36,345 nucleotides of DNA from Aureispira sp. (GCA_024222455.1 JAAEPD010000466.1:1-36345), one strand, 5' to 3'. Positions 7,623 to 16,464 are shown, counted from the first letter of the stretch. Numbers and translations are program-made. Notes: generated from the letters alone by a model not told the origin.

Positions 7623-9725
7623 ATGTCTTGGCAACAGGCCCCTTTTATACGACTTTTACTGCCGTTGATACTAGGAGTGCTGCTGTCTTTGTATGTCAAT
7701 AATGCTCTTATTTGGGTTGTTTTAGGTATTATCATAATAGGTTTGCCTATTGTGGTGTTTTGGGGTTTAGGGACTCGACAAAAAATACAACAACTTCGCT
7801 TTGGAGCTATTGTACTCAATTTATTCCTAGTTGCCTTTGGTTATGGATTGACCTATTTGCACAATGAGCTCAACCAACCTGCACATTTTGAACAACACAT
7901 TACTACAGAATCTAATTTTTTTATTGCTACCATAAAGGCTCCTCCTAAGTTGTCGGCTAAATCGTTGCGCACTATTTTAGATGTAGAATACATCCATGAT
8001 AGTACAGGTGTCGTTAAATCTAGTGTAGGGCAGTTATTGTGTTATATTAAGCTAGACACAGCTAGTGTAGGCTTAGAGCTTGGCGATCGACTCTTGTGTC
8101 ATGGACGTATAGAATTGATGAAAGGCCCTCGAAATCCTCATGCTTTTAACGCTAAACAGTATTATTCTTACCAAAACATACATTATCAAACTTATTTAGC
8201 TAGCCAACATTGGGAACATGTTGGTCAACAAGAAAGTTGGAATAGTTGGATAGAGAATGCTCGAAATTATCTTCTGGAAACCTTGAAGAAGCATATTCCC
8301 ACACCGAATGAATATGCTGTGGCTGCAGCCTTGATACTTGGTGCTAAAGGCGATTTAGATAAGGAAGTTAAAAATGCTTATGCCGAAACGGGGGCTACCC
8401 ATGTATTGGCTGTATCGGGCTTGCATGTTGGGATTATTTCTGTGTTATTTGCTTGGATTTTAGGTTTAATTCCTATTCGTAAAAAATGGTGGATTTATGT
8501 TAGAACGGCTATACAGTTGCTACTGATTTGGCTGTTTGCTTTACTCACAGGGGCTTCACCTTCTGTATTGAGAGCAAGTACCATGTTCTCTTTTTTGGTA
8601 GTTGGGCAAGCTCTGAATCGAAATTCTAGTATTTATAATACGTTGGCTGCATCGGCCTTTTTATTGATCTGTTTGAATCCTTATATTATTATGAATATTG
8701 GGTTTCAGCTGTCTTATATAGCGGTGTTGGGCATTGTTTATTTACAACCTAAAATCTATAGGAAATGGTATATTTCTAATAAATGGGGAGATAAGGCTTG
8801 GTCTTTACTCTCTGTTTCTTTGGCTGCACAAATAGCTACTTTGCCCATAGGGCTGTACTATTTCCATCAGTTTCCAGTCTATTTTTGGTTGTCTGGATTT
8901 GTTGTGATACCCGCTGCTACCATGATTTTGAGCTTAGGATTGGCCTTGTTAGTCTTTAGTTGGGTACCTGTTGTCGGGACTGGAATTGCTTATCTACTTA
9001 ATTGGGTTTTATGGTTGATGAATGCTGCTGTATTTGGAATACAGGTTTTGCCTGCTGCTGTGTGGACTGGCTTTTGGTTGGAATCATGGGAAATGATTCT
9101 GTGGTATTTAGTGTTGGCTTCAGGACTTTGGGCGCTTTATGCTAAACGCTTGAAAATATTGTATTTGCCAGCCTGTTTAGTTTTGCTGATAGTGGGGGTG
9201 AGGGCATTGGATTTGTGGAAATTGGAACAACAAGAATCAGTTTGGATTTATCATAGTCCTAAAGGTTCTTTGATAGATGTAATTAATAATAGAGAAGCTA
9301 TTTCTATAGCTGATTCTACCTTACTCAAGACACAGTTATATTACACTCATCAAGCTAATTTATGGGCTAATAAAATTAGAAATCATTCTTATCTTAAAAC
9401 TTATATTGGAGAAGAAAATAGTTCTTTTTTATGGTTGAATAAGGATGTTCTGCAGGTGAGCGATAAACGATTTTTGTTGTACAATTCTAATTTGCTAAAT
9501 AAGCAAACACACCAACCTTTGACTGTTGATTATGTTGTGGTTCATCAAAACCCTAAACTGAAACATGTAGAAGAATTGTATAATGTATGTGCTTTTGATA
9601 CCTTAATTTTTGATGCTACCAATCCTTACTGGGCAATCAATAAATGGAAAACTCAATGTGAAAACTTAGGGATTGGATATATAGATATTAGAGAGACAGG
9701 AGCTAAGCAAATTTTGTTGGACTAA
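7623..9725 (+). CDS. comEC: ComEC/Rec2-family DNA uptake channel, without beta-lactamase tail
   Basis: Inner-membrane channel for single-stranded DNA entry during natural transformation. The 700 residues show N-terminal membrane segments, a DUF4131/OB-like soluble region (about 60-190), and the polytopic Competence domain with its signature HVLAVSGLHVGI (about 259-270) and further helices to about 520. The C-terminal 170 residues are soluble but show no HxHxDH metallo-beta-lactamase motif; Bacteroidota ComEC often lack an active one, and VVVHQNPKLKHVEELY may be a degenerate remnant. It ends in a 4-base overlap with the convergent minus-strand gene. Confidence 0.9.
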   Translation: MSWQQAPFIRLLLPLILGVLLSLYVNNALIWVVLGIIIIGLPIVVFWGLGTRQKIQQLRFGAIVLNLFLVAFGYGLTYLHNELNQPAHFEQHITTESNFFIATIKAPPKLSAKSLRTILDVEYIHDSTGVVKSSVGQLLCYIKLDTASVGLELGDRLLCHGRIELMKGPRNPHAFNAKQYYSYQNIHYQTYLASQHWEHVGQQESWNSWIENARNYLLETLKKHIPTPNEYAVAAALILGAKGDLDKEVKNAYAETGATHVLAVSGLHVGIISVLFAWILGLIPIRKKWWIYVRTAIQLLLIWLFALLTGASPSVLRASTMFSFLVVGQALNRNSSIYNTLAASAFLLICLNPYIIMNIGFQLSYIAVLGIVYLQPKIYRKWYISNKWGDKAWSLLSVSLAAQIATLPIGLYYFHQFPVYFWLSGFVVIPAATMILSLGLALLVFSWVPVVGTGIAYLLNWVLWLMNAAVFGIQVLPAAVWTGFWLESWEMILWYLVLASGLWALYAKRLKILYLPACLVLLIVGVRALDLWKLEQQESVWIYHSPKGSLIDVINNREAISIADSTLLKTQLYYTHQANLWANKIRNHSYLKTYIGEENSSFLWLNKDVLQVSDKRFLLYNSNLLNKQTHQPLTVDYVVVHQNPKLKHVEELYNVCAFDTLIFDATNPYWAINKWKTQCENLGIGYIDIRETGAKQILLD

Positions 9726-10405
9726 GCTTGTATTTGCTGCACTTTTTTAGCTAGAGCCAGGAACTCTTGTATTGTTTTTATCCAATTTTGTCTATCCTCA
9801 TCACTCTCCAGTTTGAATGAACTGGAAAAGGTTAAAACTCCTTCTTTATCTAAGTATAGACCGAAACCTATTCCTTCTTTATCCAAAAGCATTTCTTCAG
9901 TACTTGTTTTAGAGAAGTATTTAGAAACAAAGGATTGGAATTCTGGTTGGGAGGCTAATTGCTTACAAAAAGATTCTTTGTTGGAGATTAGTAGATATTT
10001 TTTGTCAAAATCCTCATTGCCTGTAGGAACTATTTGTTCCTCTTTGGAGTCTATAACTTGTGCCATAAAACCATTGCGACGAAACTTGAATATAGTATTG
10101 GACGATGCTGGTATTTTAAAATCGATATTGGTGCCTACTTTTCTGTGTTTGGTGCTTCCATATTCTTTCATGTAGGTAACAAAGGGGATGTTATCTAGGT
10201 TGCCCTCTATTTTATAGTATTTAGCCAAAATCCAGTTTATGGTATTCAAGTTGCCATCAGGACGAATAAGCTCCATATTGAGTTTTTTTGCAAGAAGAGG
10301 CCATTGCTCATCAAGCATAGATATAGACCGATTGTGCTTAGATAATATGAAAAAGATAAGAATAAGAATTGCTATAGGCATAGCTATCTGAAAAAATAGG
10401 GCCAT
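9722..10405 (-). CDS. Membrane-anchored protein of unknown function
   Basis: 227 residues with one N-terminal membrane helix (about 4-22) followed by a soluble mixed alpha/beta domain. I recognise no family or catalytic motif. The soluble part contains VTYMKEYGSTKHRKVGT and a later FGLYLDKEGVLTFSS. Its stop overlaps the comEC stop by 4 bases on the opposite strand, leaving no room for a terminator. It lies 17 bases after the next minus-strand gene and is probably co-transcribed with it. Confidence 0.7.
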   Translation of the reverse strand: MALFFQIAMPIAILILIFFILSKHNRSISMLDEQWPLLAKKLNMELIRPDGNLNTINWILAKYYKIEGNLDNIPFVTYMKEYGSTKHRKVGTNIDFKIPASSNTIFKFRRNGFMAQVIDSKEEQIVPTGNEDFDKKYLLISNKESFCKQLASQPEFQSFVSKYFSKTSTEEMLLDKEGIGFGLYLDKEGVLTFSSSFKLESDEDRQNWIKTIQEFLALAKKVQQIQA

Positions 10406-10422
10406 TTAGGGTTTGGGTTTGA

Positions 10423-10815
10423 TTATTTAATCATGATTCCTTTACAGTCTAAAATAGGAACAGAGGTAAATAGTTCTTCATGGATACTACCTCTTACAAA
10501 AACATATTTTTTGTCAAACATGAAGTTGTCATACTGAAAACTAACCCAATATTCGTGGGCAATATGAAATAGCTTAGTTTGTATGGGTTCTATTTTTACA
10601 GCAGTTTCGGGCAAAACCCCTTCATAATAATAACGTAAACAAGTTGTCTCTACTTTTTTGTTGTCCACCTCTCCATAACCTTTAGAGTTGACTAGTACAT
10701 TTCGGATAGGAGCTTCCTTGAGATTGATCAAAAAAACATCCCAGAGGTCTTCATCTTTGGGGACTATAGCAATAGCAATATTTTCAACTTTTCGGATTGG
10801 AATATCTTTCTTCAT
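10423..10815 (-). CDS. Conserved small cytoplasmic protein of unknown function
   Basis: About 130 residues without signal or membrane segments. I place the start at the ATG at 10813-10815 (MKKDIPIRKVE), because the longer reading starts at TTG (10831-10833) and its extra six residues look like leader. The wording (KVENIAIAI, DVFLINLKE, VLVNSKGYGEVD, then FHIAHEYWVSF and DKKYVFVRG) matches a small Bacteroidota family that some databases label phenylalanyl-tRNA synthetase alpha subunit. It has no class II synthetase motif, so that name is not credible. It is the first gene of a two-gene minus unit. Confidence 0.72.
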   Translation of the reverse strand: MKKDIPIRKVENIAIAIVPKDEDLWDVFLINLKEAPIRNVLVNSKGYGEVDNKKVETTCLRYYYEGVLPETAVKIEPIQTKLFHIAHEYWVSFQYDNFMFDKKYVFVRGSIHEELFTSVPILDCKGIMIK

Positions 10816-11175
10816 ATTCTTGGATTGTCGCAAATTCTATACTAAAGAGCTTTGGTGCTTAGATTGTTTTTTAAATTAAGAAAATCTTACTATTTTAAGT
10901 CTTGATTTTTAGAAGGAAATAATTTAATCTGCTAGAATAGAAATAACTAGCTATTTTATATTAGAGAACAAATATAATTGGCTTGTGTTTAGAGAACAAA
11001 AAAAATCTGTTTTTTTTCACTCGTTTACTCATATGACCTATTCATTGGTTAAAACGACCCATTGGTAAGTTCTTATATAAAAAGGTAAAAAAAACTAGTT
11101 ACTTTTAGATACTTTGAGAGTATTGTTTTTGAGAGTTTCTTTTTTAGAAAGGTCCTGAACCACCAAATAGTTATT
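10816..11175. other. Divergent intergenic region with a CATTGGT direct repeat
   Basis: Very AT-rich 360 bases between a minus-strand and a plus-strand gene. It holds A- and T-tracts near 10999-11019 and two direct copies of CATTGGT (11043-11049 and 11060-11066) 17 bases apart, a layout possible for an operator. On the minus strand, TATAGAATTTGC just before the 10815 start resembles a -7 element. No gene or RNA structure is evident. Confidence 0.35.
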
Positions 11176-12456
11176 ATGCAAAATAGAAGAAAATTTTTGG
11201 GTTCCTTGATTGGGATAGGGAGTGCTATGTCCTTACAAGGAATGGCAAAAGAAGGGTTAGCCCAAGATATAAAGGATAGTATCTTGTCCTTACATCAACT
11301 AAATGTAGAAGATGCTGTAAAACAAGAATATTTATGGAAACGTGTTCAGCGAGCTTATGCTAAATCAAGTATTCTTAATCTTAATAATGGAGGGGTTTCT
11401 CCTCAACCTTTTGTTGTACAAGAAGCAGAGGCTCGCTATAAAGAGATTATTAATGAGGCCCCTTCCTATTATATGTGGCGTGTATATGCTAAAGAACGGG
11501 AGGGAATACGTAGAGCTTTGGCAAGACTAGCTGGTTGCCTGACTGATGAAATTGCGATTACTCGAAATACAACAGAGAGCATCAATACAGTTATGTTGGG
11601 CTTAGACTGGAAAAAGGGAGATGAGGTCATCCTGACTCGTCAAGATTATTCTACTGTGAAAATAGGTTGGGAGCAATTGGCTAAACGCAAAAAGGTAAAA
11701 CTGATTTGGGTGGACTTGCCATTGCCAATAGAAGACGAAGATGAGATTGTGAAACTGTATACAGAGCAATTTTCAAAGCGGACTAAGGCCATTAATATTA
11801 CTCAAATAATCAATTGGACTGGACAGATTTTGCCAGTCAGCGCCATTCGGAAGATTTGTGATGCTGCTCGAGAAAAAGGAATTTTTACAATAGTAGATGG
11901 TGCACATGCATTGGCTCAAATTAACTTCAGAGTATCTGATTTAGGTTGTGATGCTTTTGCTAGTAGTTTGCATAAATGGCTTTGCGCTCCTTTTGGTACT
12001 GGTATTTTGTATATCAAAAAAGATCGGATAAAGGACGTTTGGCCTCAATATCCTTCTAAAGATCCTGAAGGGGACAATATTCGAAAATTTGAACATTTAG
12101 GAACAGTTCCTTTGTCTGCTATATTGGCTATAAGCCAAGCAATACATTTTCATAATGATATTGGAATAGAACTCAAAGAGTCTAGACTACGCTACCTAAA
12201 AGATTATTGGTGTAATGCTTTGAAAGATAAGGTACAGTTGCATACATCTATGAAGCCTGAATATGCTTGTGCTATTGGACTGTTTTCTGTAGAAGGAGTA
12301 TCTACTTCTAAAATTTTAGAGTATTTGACTAAAAACAGAATTCATGCTACTAATTCTACTGTTGTAGATTTGAAAGGTGTAAGAATCTCGCCTAATGTGT
12401 ATACTACAATTGCAGAATTGGATAGAATGCTAGATGTAGTTAAAGAAGTGTTGTAA
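11176..12456 (+). CDS. Class V PLP-dependent aminotransferase with a twin-arginine leader
   Basis: PLP enzyme of the class V (cysteine desulfurase / isopenicillin N epimerase-like) family, 426 residues. The PLP pocket is visible: NTTESIN (about 131-137), D241-G-A-H244 after the IVDGAHA strand, and the Schiff-base lysine K267 in SSLHKW. The N-terminus starts MQNRRKFLGSL, a twin-arginine motif (R4-R5-K-F-L) followed by a hydrophobic stretch and an AQ cleavage-like site near 29-30, so Tat export of a folded, cofactor-loaded enzyme is likely. The substrate is unknown; desulfurase, epimerase and lyase activities are all possible. It is monocistronic, with 106 bases before the small-gene cassette. 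Confidence 0.85.
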   Translation: MQNRRKFLGSLIGIGSAMSLQGMAKEGLAQDIKDSILSLHQLNVEDAVKQEYLWKRVQRAYAKSSILNLNNGGVSPQPFVVQEAEARYKEIINEAPSYYMWRVYAKEREGIRRALARLAGCLTDEIAITRNTTESINTVMLGLDWKKGDEVILTRQDYSTVKIGWEQLAKRKKVKLIWVDLPLPIEDEDEIVKLYTEQFSKRTKAINITQIINWTGQILPVSAIRKICDAAREKGIFTIVDGAHALAQINFRVSDLGCDAFASSLHKWLCAPFGTGILYIKKDRIKDVWPQYPSKDPEGDNIRKFEHLGTVPLSAILAISQAIHFHNDIGIELKESRLRYLKDYWCNALKDKVQLHTSMKPEYACAIGLFSVEGVSTSKILEYLTKNRIHATNSTVVDLKGVRISPNVYTTIAELDRMLDVVKEVL

Positions 12457-12562
12457 AGAAATTTTTTGAAAAATCTAGTTTTTCGGAACTTTTGTTTGAT
12501 ATTTCTATGTTTTAAATATATAATTTGGATTTAATGTATTTTGAACAATAAAAAATGGGACT

Positions 12563-12838
12563 ATGGCTTTTGGTGGGAAAATGTGTGATAGCCTTAAGAA
12601 TAATAAGGCATTAAGACTTAACCATAAAGCTTTTAGCAAACAAAAAAAAGATAATTCGAGTTATGGAGACATGACTCCTTTAAAATTTAAAAAAGGGTCT
12701 CCTGAAAAATTGAGAGCATTAGCTGTCCAAATCAAAAGGGAAGAGATGAGAGGTAGAATAGCTAGTATTTTTGGAGGTTTATTAGCTATTGCATTGCTTA
12801 TTGCTTTTTATTATTTAGGGTTTGTAAAAGTTTTTTAA
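12563..12838 (+). CDS. Small basic membrane protein, copy 1
   Basis: 91 residues: a basic, soluble N-terminal two thirds (DSLKNNK, RLNHKAFSKQK, YGDMTPLKFKK, KREEMR) and one C-terminal membrane helix (about 68-87) ending YYLGFVKVF. The lysine-rich region presumably stays in the cytoplasm. Small Bacteroidota proteins starting with a DSLKNN-like motif and ending in a tail anchor are familiar to me but have no known role. It is a paralogue of the gene at 13073; the DSLKNNK, LNHKAFSKQK, YGDMTPLKFKK, KREEMR and IAFYYLGFVK blocks are identical in both. It has its own terminator. Confidence 0.82.
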   Translation: MAFGGKMCDSLKNNKALRLNHKAFSKQKKDNSSYGDMTPLKFKKGSPEKLRALAVQIKREEMRGRIASIFGGLLAIALLIAFYYLGFVKVF

Positions 12839-12863
12839 GTATATGTGTATAATATAAAGGAAA

Positions 12864-12899
12864 GCCCACTCAATATCAGTTTTGAGTGGGCGTTTTTTT
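12864..12899 (+). terminator. Rho-independent terminator, cassette copy 1
   Basis: GCCCACTCAA (12864-12873) pairs with TTGAGTGGGC (12882-12891) and is followed by GTTTTTTT. A strong 10-bp stem 25 bases after the stop codon. Confidence 0.9.
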
Positions 12900-13013
12900 A
12901 TGTTGATAGTTTAGAACTTTCTTTATTATCCAACCATGTTAGTAAAAACTAAGTGCTTTCAGGGCAGAGTTGTTAATTTATTCTAGTTTTGCGGAACTTT
13001 TGTTTGTTATTTT

Positions 13014-13021
13014 TATGTTTG
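13014..13021 (+). promoter_or_regulatory. Possible -7 element in cassette copy 2 (TATGTTTG)
   Basis: TATGTTTG matches TAnnTTTG; copy 1 has TATGTTTT at the same place (12506-12513). Both copies also keep a later TATAATTTGGA that could serve instead, and an upstream GGAACTTTTGTTTG. I cannot decide which is the -7 element. Confidence 0.4.
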
Positions 13022-13072
13022 TAATATATAATTTGGAATTAATACATTATAAACAATTTAAAAAATAGAAAG

Positions 13073-13354
13073 ATGGCTGGTGGTGGAAGTATGAAGGGAA
13101 TGAATGATAGTCTTAAAAACAATAAAGGTTTAAGATTGAATCATAAAGCCTTTAGCAAGCAAAAAGAGAATTTGGGTTATGGAGATATGACACCTTTAAA
13201 ATTTAAGAAGGCATCTCAAGAGAGATTAGATGAGTTAGCTATGAATGTGAAACGTGAAGAAATGAGAGATAAAGTAGCGAATATTGTTGGCGTTTTATTG
13301 GTGATTACATTGGTTATAGCTTTTTATTATTTAGGTTTTGTGAAAACGTTTTAA
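13073..13354 (+). CDS. Small basic membrane protein, copy 2
   Basis: 93-residue paralogue of the preceding small gene with a Gly-rich start (MAGGGSMKGMN), the same DSLKNNK motif, basic middle region and C-terminal membrane helix (about 70-90) ending YYLGFVKTF. Differences cluster in the first ten residues, the linker after FSKQK, and the helix interior (IVGVLLVITLV against IFGGLLAIALL), while charged motifs are kept. That pattern suggests both copies are under selection. Start codon: ATG 13073-13075; an internal in-frame ATG at 13091 would still keep DSLKNNK. Confidence 0.82.
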   Translation: MAGGGSMKGMNDSLKNNKGLRLNHKAFSKQKENLGYGDMTPLKFKKASQERLDELAMNVKREEMRDKVANIVGVLLVITLVIAFYYLGFVKTF

Positions 13355-13378
13355 ACATATATTCTTAAAAAAAGATAA

Positions 13379-13412
13379 GCCCACTCAGGATTTGATCTTG
13401 AGTGGGCCTTTT
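13379..13412. terminator. Bidirectional terminator, cassette copy 2 and T9SS gene
   Basis: GCCCACTCA (13379-13387) pairs with TGAGTGGGC (13399-13407), with an inner GAT/ATC extension. CTTTTTT follows on the plus strand and an A-rich tract (13367-13373) precedes it, giving a T-tract on the minus strand. It therefore serves the small gene and the convergent large gene at 13444. Confidence 0.88.
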
Positions 13413-13443
13413 TTGTGGTTTATCTTAGCTTTTGATCTAAAAA

Positions 13444-16365
13444 TTAATCGGTTACTATAATTTTACCACTATCAATGACTTTGTCATCACCTTCTATACG
13501 GTAATAATATAGACCTTGCACCAATTGATTGCGTTGCAATTGAAACTGATTGCTGTTACTTTTTATTTGGCTGACTTGTCTGCCCATAGCATCATAGAGA
13601 TAGAATGTAATTGCTTTAGTCGAGTTGTATCCTTCTATTTCTATAGTGGCAACAGATGAGAATGGATTAGGATAAATCTTGGTTTGTATTTTTTTACTAT
13701 TCAAAGTTGGATTGTCTGTAATGATATTAACCTGTACAAAATTATCTCCTACTTGATGAGTAGTTGTATTTGTTATGACTGGAGCATTAAAATCAAAATA
13801 GATGGCAGCACTGTTTTCTATAATTGATCCTAATGGATTATTGGTTTTTTGTTGAATGCTAAACCGAATGAATCCATGAGATGCAGGCTCATTGGCATTA
13901 CTATCTACTAACATAATGTTAAGGAAACTAAATTCTACAATTTGATCTGTTTCTCCAAAAACTCTCCAAGTATATGCATGGCTACTTGTAGTTGGGTGCA
14001 AGGTGTTTATATCTAAGAAAGGAGAAATAGTATCTCTAATAACTACAAAAAATGCGGTGTCTGTACCTGTGTTTTGGAAGCGAATATGGTAATCCAAATC
14101 TGTAGTTGGATATATATAATGTTGAGCTCCGTAACCTTTTGGGAAACCACGCTTATCGTTAGGGTCAAAAGAACCTATGTTTTCTATACAATCCATGTCT
14201 ACAAATGGAGAGCCATCAAAGTTTGGAAATTGTATAACAAACCCAGGGTTTATAGAATCTTGGCAACCTTCTATGGCAACAGTAACTAAGGAATCGCTAA
14301 GAATTTCAGGGATACCTATAGCTTGTTGAGCTTCTATTCTATAGGTCTTTTTTGCAGTAGCCAAAATTCTAACTTCTTGAACCTCAGAGTTGTTGAGTAT
14401 AAATGAACCTGGGCGAACAAGTACATTGTCTTCATAGACAATATATTGTGCAACACCTGCCATGTTGGAACCAGAATTGGATAGATAGAATACAACACTA
14501 TCGCCTTCGCAATCAGCCTCAACATTTATGAATGGGCCAGACCAAGGAGCTGCCAAGCAAGATGAATCTGGATAAATATGTGCCTCTGAACAATGTGTTT
14601 GTCCCAATACTGTAGAATCACAATCTACAGTAACTGGAACTGTAAATGAATTACACTCAGCTACAGCAACAGTTCCAATATTAAACCTATAGCTAACACT
14701 ATCTATCATAGTCCAAGGCATAGAGATTCCTGCTGTGTCTACTATCAAGTAAGGATCAAATTCTACATCAATATAAGCACTAGGAGCATCTAAAGTGCCA
14801 TTGTTACAATATTGTACATAATAATTGCTAGTAAAGCATCGACGTAATAAAGGTGTGGCCAAAGTGACTTCTAACAATGGACAATAAGCTAAAGCATATT
14901 GAGCAAAGGAAGTGTCTGTAGTTGTTCCATAAGTAGGAATATTTAATTGAATACTATCATTTCCACAACTGTTTGACTGCTCATATAGATTAGGGCTAGG
15001 TCTGCTGAGTACTAGTTCATAGCTGCCTGTATCTACTCGCATCATATAATAACCATTACTATCTGTAGATGCAAAAAAAGTTTTTGCTCCATCAGCTTTT
15101 ACAGTCCAACCTTTAAATTTGCGCTCAGTGCTACTAGGTGTACAGTTCGAATCAAAATCATCATAGACATATCCTTGAATTATGTTGTTATAGATGTATC
15201 CCAAAGAATCTGTTTTGATTAAATACATATTCTCTCGGCTGTATGAATTAGAGATATGTGCACCTCCAATTGCAAACCCCCCATCAGCAGTTTGCTGAAC
15301 ACTATAGCTTTTCCAATTCTGCGTTTGATCGCCAGCAAATCCTCGTTCCCATTGTAGGTTGCCCAATCCATCTATTTTCATTAATAGAATAGGGGAGTTG
15401 CCCGTAATTCCTACAACTCTATTGCCTGAAACAATGAAGCCACCATCAGCAGTTAAGTCTAAATCTGTGGCAAGTTCATCCATGGATCCAGCTATTCCAT
15501 ACCTATGTTCCCATTGTAAAAGACCTGTAACATCTGTTTTGAATAAGTAGAGATCTGTTTCTCCTGTAGCTAAAGCGTCATTGGAGGCAACTACAAAACC
15601 ACCATCTGAAGTTTCTTTGACTTTTCCAATATATTCTGGATGGCTTACATTATTTCCATAAGTTTTTTGCCATGTAGAATCTCCTTGACTATCGAGCATC
15701 CAAAGGAAGGCTTTAGCATCTGTATTTCGACCATAAGTGATATAATTGCCTGTGCTAGTTTGGTCGATAGAAATAGGTAATCGTTCTATGCCTATGCCTG
15801 CATTAGGATATTTTTTGACCCATTCTGTATCACCTATAGAATCTGTCTTAATGAAAACAAGGGTGTCTTGTATGCTATTATTATCATAATAACCAACAGA
15901 AATATGTCCACCATCGCTAGTTAGTTCTCCATCAATAGGAATAGTATTGTCAGTAAACTCTTTGTACCAAACTTGGTTGCCATGAACATCTAGTTTTTGT
16001 AGGTAAGAGGCATATTTGAATTGAGCATTTCGCAATCTACCATAAACCAAGTAGCCACCATTAGTGATTTCTACATCATAAGCCCAAGACATATTTCCTG
16101 TTAGATTGTAGGTCTTAGCCCATTGAGTAATGCCATGGTCATCTACTTTTACTATGCGACTTCTACCTGCAGCAGAGTTTTGAGCAGTAACCCCAACTAA
16201 GATATAACCACCATCTGGAGTTTGACGAAGAGCATCTATACCATCTCCATTTGGAGCATTGGGCGAAGGGTAAATAATTTCCCATCCAGTTTGGGCATGT
16301 AAAGGATGATTGATACTAAATAAGAAGCAAAAAATTAGAAAACTAAGAAGTTTTGATATTTGCAT
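13444..16365 (-). CDS. Large secreted protein with propeller-like repeats and a T9SS type A sorting tail
   Basis: 973 residues. Signal peptide 1-25 (ending LHAQ). About seven repeats of roughly 50-60 residues follow (to about 395), each with a core like TxDGGFxxxG (DGGYILVG, NGGYLVYG, DGGHISVG, DGGFVVAS, DGGFIVSG, DGGFAIGG), resembling beta-propeller or delta-60 repeats. Next is an SdrD-B/Cna-B-like module (about 400-460, GYVYDDFDSNC), two beta-sandwich regions, and the SFDPNDKRGFPKG block with YHIRFQNTGTDTA and YFDFNAPV typical of the DUF7619 region in T9SS cargo. The C-terminus has IYPNPFSS, the KAITFYLYDAMGRQV strand and QGLYYYRI-G, a complete type A tail, so it is exported through T9SS and probably surface-attached or released. 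Partners are unknown. Confidence 0.88.
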   Translation of the reverse strand: MQISKLLSFLIFCFLFSINHPLHAQTGWEIIYPSPNAPNGDGIDALRQTPDGGYILVGVTAQNSAAGRSRIVKVDDHGITQWAKTYNLTGNMSWAYDVEITNGGYLVYGRLRNAQFKYASYLQKLDVHGNQVWYKEFTDNTIPIDGELTSDGGHISVGYYDNNSIQDTLVFIKTDSIGDTEWVKKYPNAGIGIERLPISIDQTSTGNYITYGRNTDAKAFLWMLDSQGDSTWQKTYGNNVSHPEYIGKVKETSDGGFVVASNDALATGETDLYLFKTDVTGLLQWEHRYGIAGSMDELATDLDLTADGGFIVSGNRVVGITGNSPILLMKIDGLGNLQWERGFAGDQTQNWKSYSVQQTADGGFAIGGAHISNSYSRENMYLIKTDSLGYIYNNIIQGYVYDDFDSNCTPSSTERKFKGWTVKADGAKTFFASTDSNGYYMMRVDTGSYELVLSRPSPNLYEQSNSCGNDSIQLNIPTYGTTTDTSFAQYALAYCPLLEVTLATPLLRRCFTSNYYVQYCNNGTLDAPSAYIDVEFDPYLIVDTAGISMPWTMIDSVSYRFNIGTVAVAECNSFTVPVTVDCDSTVLGQTHCSEAHIYPDSSCLAAPWSGPFINVEADCEGDSVVFYLSNSGSNMAGVAQYIVYEDNVLVRPGSFILNNSEVQEVRILATAKKTYRIEAQQAIGIPEILSDSLVTVAIEGCQDSINPGFVIQFPNFDGSPFVDMDCIENIGSFDPNDKRGFPKGYGAQHYIYPTTDLDYHIRFQNTGTDTAFFVVIRDTISPFLDINTLHPTTSSHAYTWRVFGETDQIVEFSFLNIMLVDSNANEPASHGFIRFSIQQKTNNPLGSIIENSAAIYFDFNAPVITNTTTHQVGDNFVQVNIITDNPTLNSKKIQTKIYPNPFSSVATIEIEGYNSTKAITFYLYDAMGRQVSQIKSNSNQFQLQRNQLVQGLYYYRIEGDDKVIDSGKIIVTD

Positions 16366-16373
16366 GTTTAGTC
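16366..16373 (-). promoter_or_regulatory. GACTAAAC leader motif before the T9SS gene
   Basis: On the minus strand GACTAAAC directly abuts the ATG. Longer copies (GACTAAACAAAC) occur in the leaders of the genes starting at 19760 and 26462, both encoding secreted proteins. Confidence 0.35.
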
Positions 16374-16456
16374 TGTTTATGTAGTGTATTAAGAGGTTTT
16401 AAATTACGACTCTACAAATATCTTAAAGAATTAGCAAGTGAACAAAAACAATTATA

Positions 16457-16464
16457 TATATTTG
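16457..16464 (+). promoter_or_regulatory. Bacteroidota-type -7 element (TATATTTG)
   Basis: A perfect TAnnTTTG match 25 bases before the ATG of the 468-codon gene, implying a short leader. No convincing -33 TTG. Confidence 0.5.

Larger units (their letters stand above)
12475..13412 (+). repeat. Tandem duplication of a complete small-gene cassette
   Basis: Copy 1 (12475-12899) and copy 2 (12983-13412) share the same architecture. Each begins CTAGTTTT, runs through GGAACTTTTGTTTG and ATATATAATTTGGA to the start codon, encodes a 91-93 residue membrane protein, and ends in a hairpin whose outer stem is GCCCACTCA/TGAGTGGGC. Upstream and coding regions have both diverged, so the duplication is not recent, yet the promoter and terminator parts were kept. 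Confidence 0.8.

Noticed and set aside
9813-10175. 120-codon open frame on the plus strand
   Set aside because: It lies fully antisense to the membrane-anchored minus-strand gene, and its residue pattern is that of a shadow frame.
10423-10833. Annotation as phenylalanyl-tRNA synthetase alpha subunit
   Set aside because: About 130 residues with no class II synthetase motifs; also, the longer start is a TTG and the ATG at 10815 is better.
12475-12562. Sigma-54 type -24/-12 promoter in the GGAACTTTTGTTTG block
   Set aside because: GG is followed by TG instead of GC at the right spacing and the C of TGGCAC is missing, so the match is too poor.
13444-16365. The DGG repeats as a CRISPR-like or DNA-level repeat array
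   Set aside because: Repeats are degenerate at base level and explained by protein-level propeller-like repeats.
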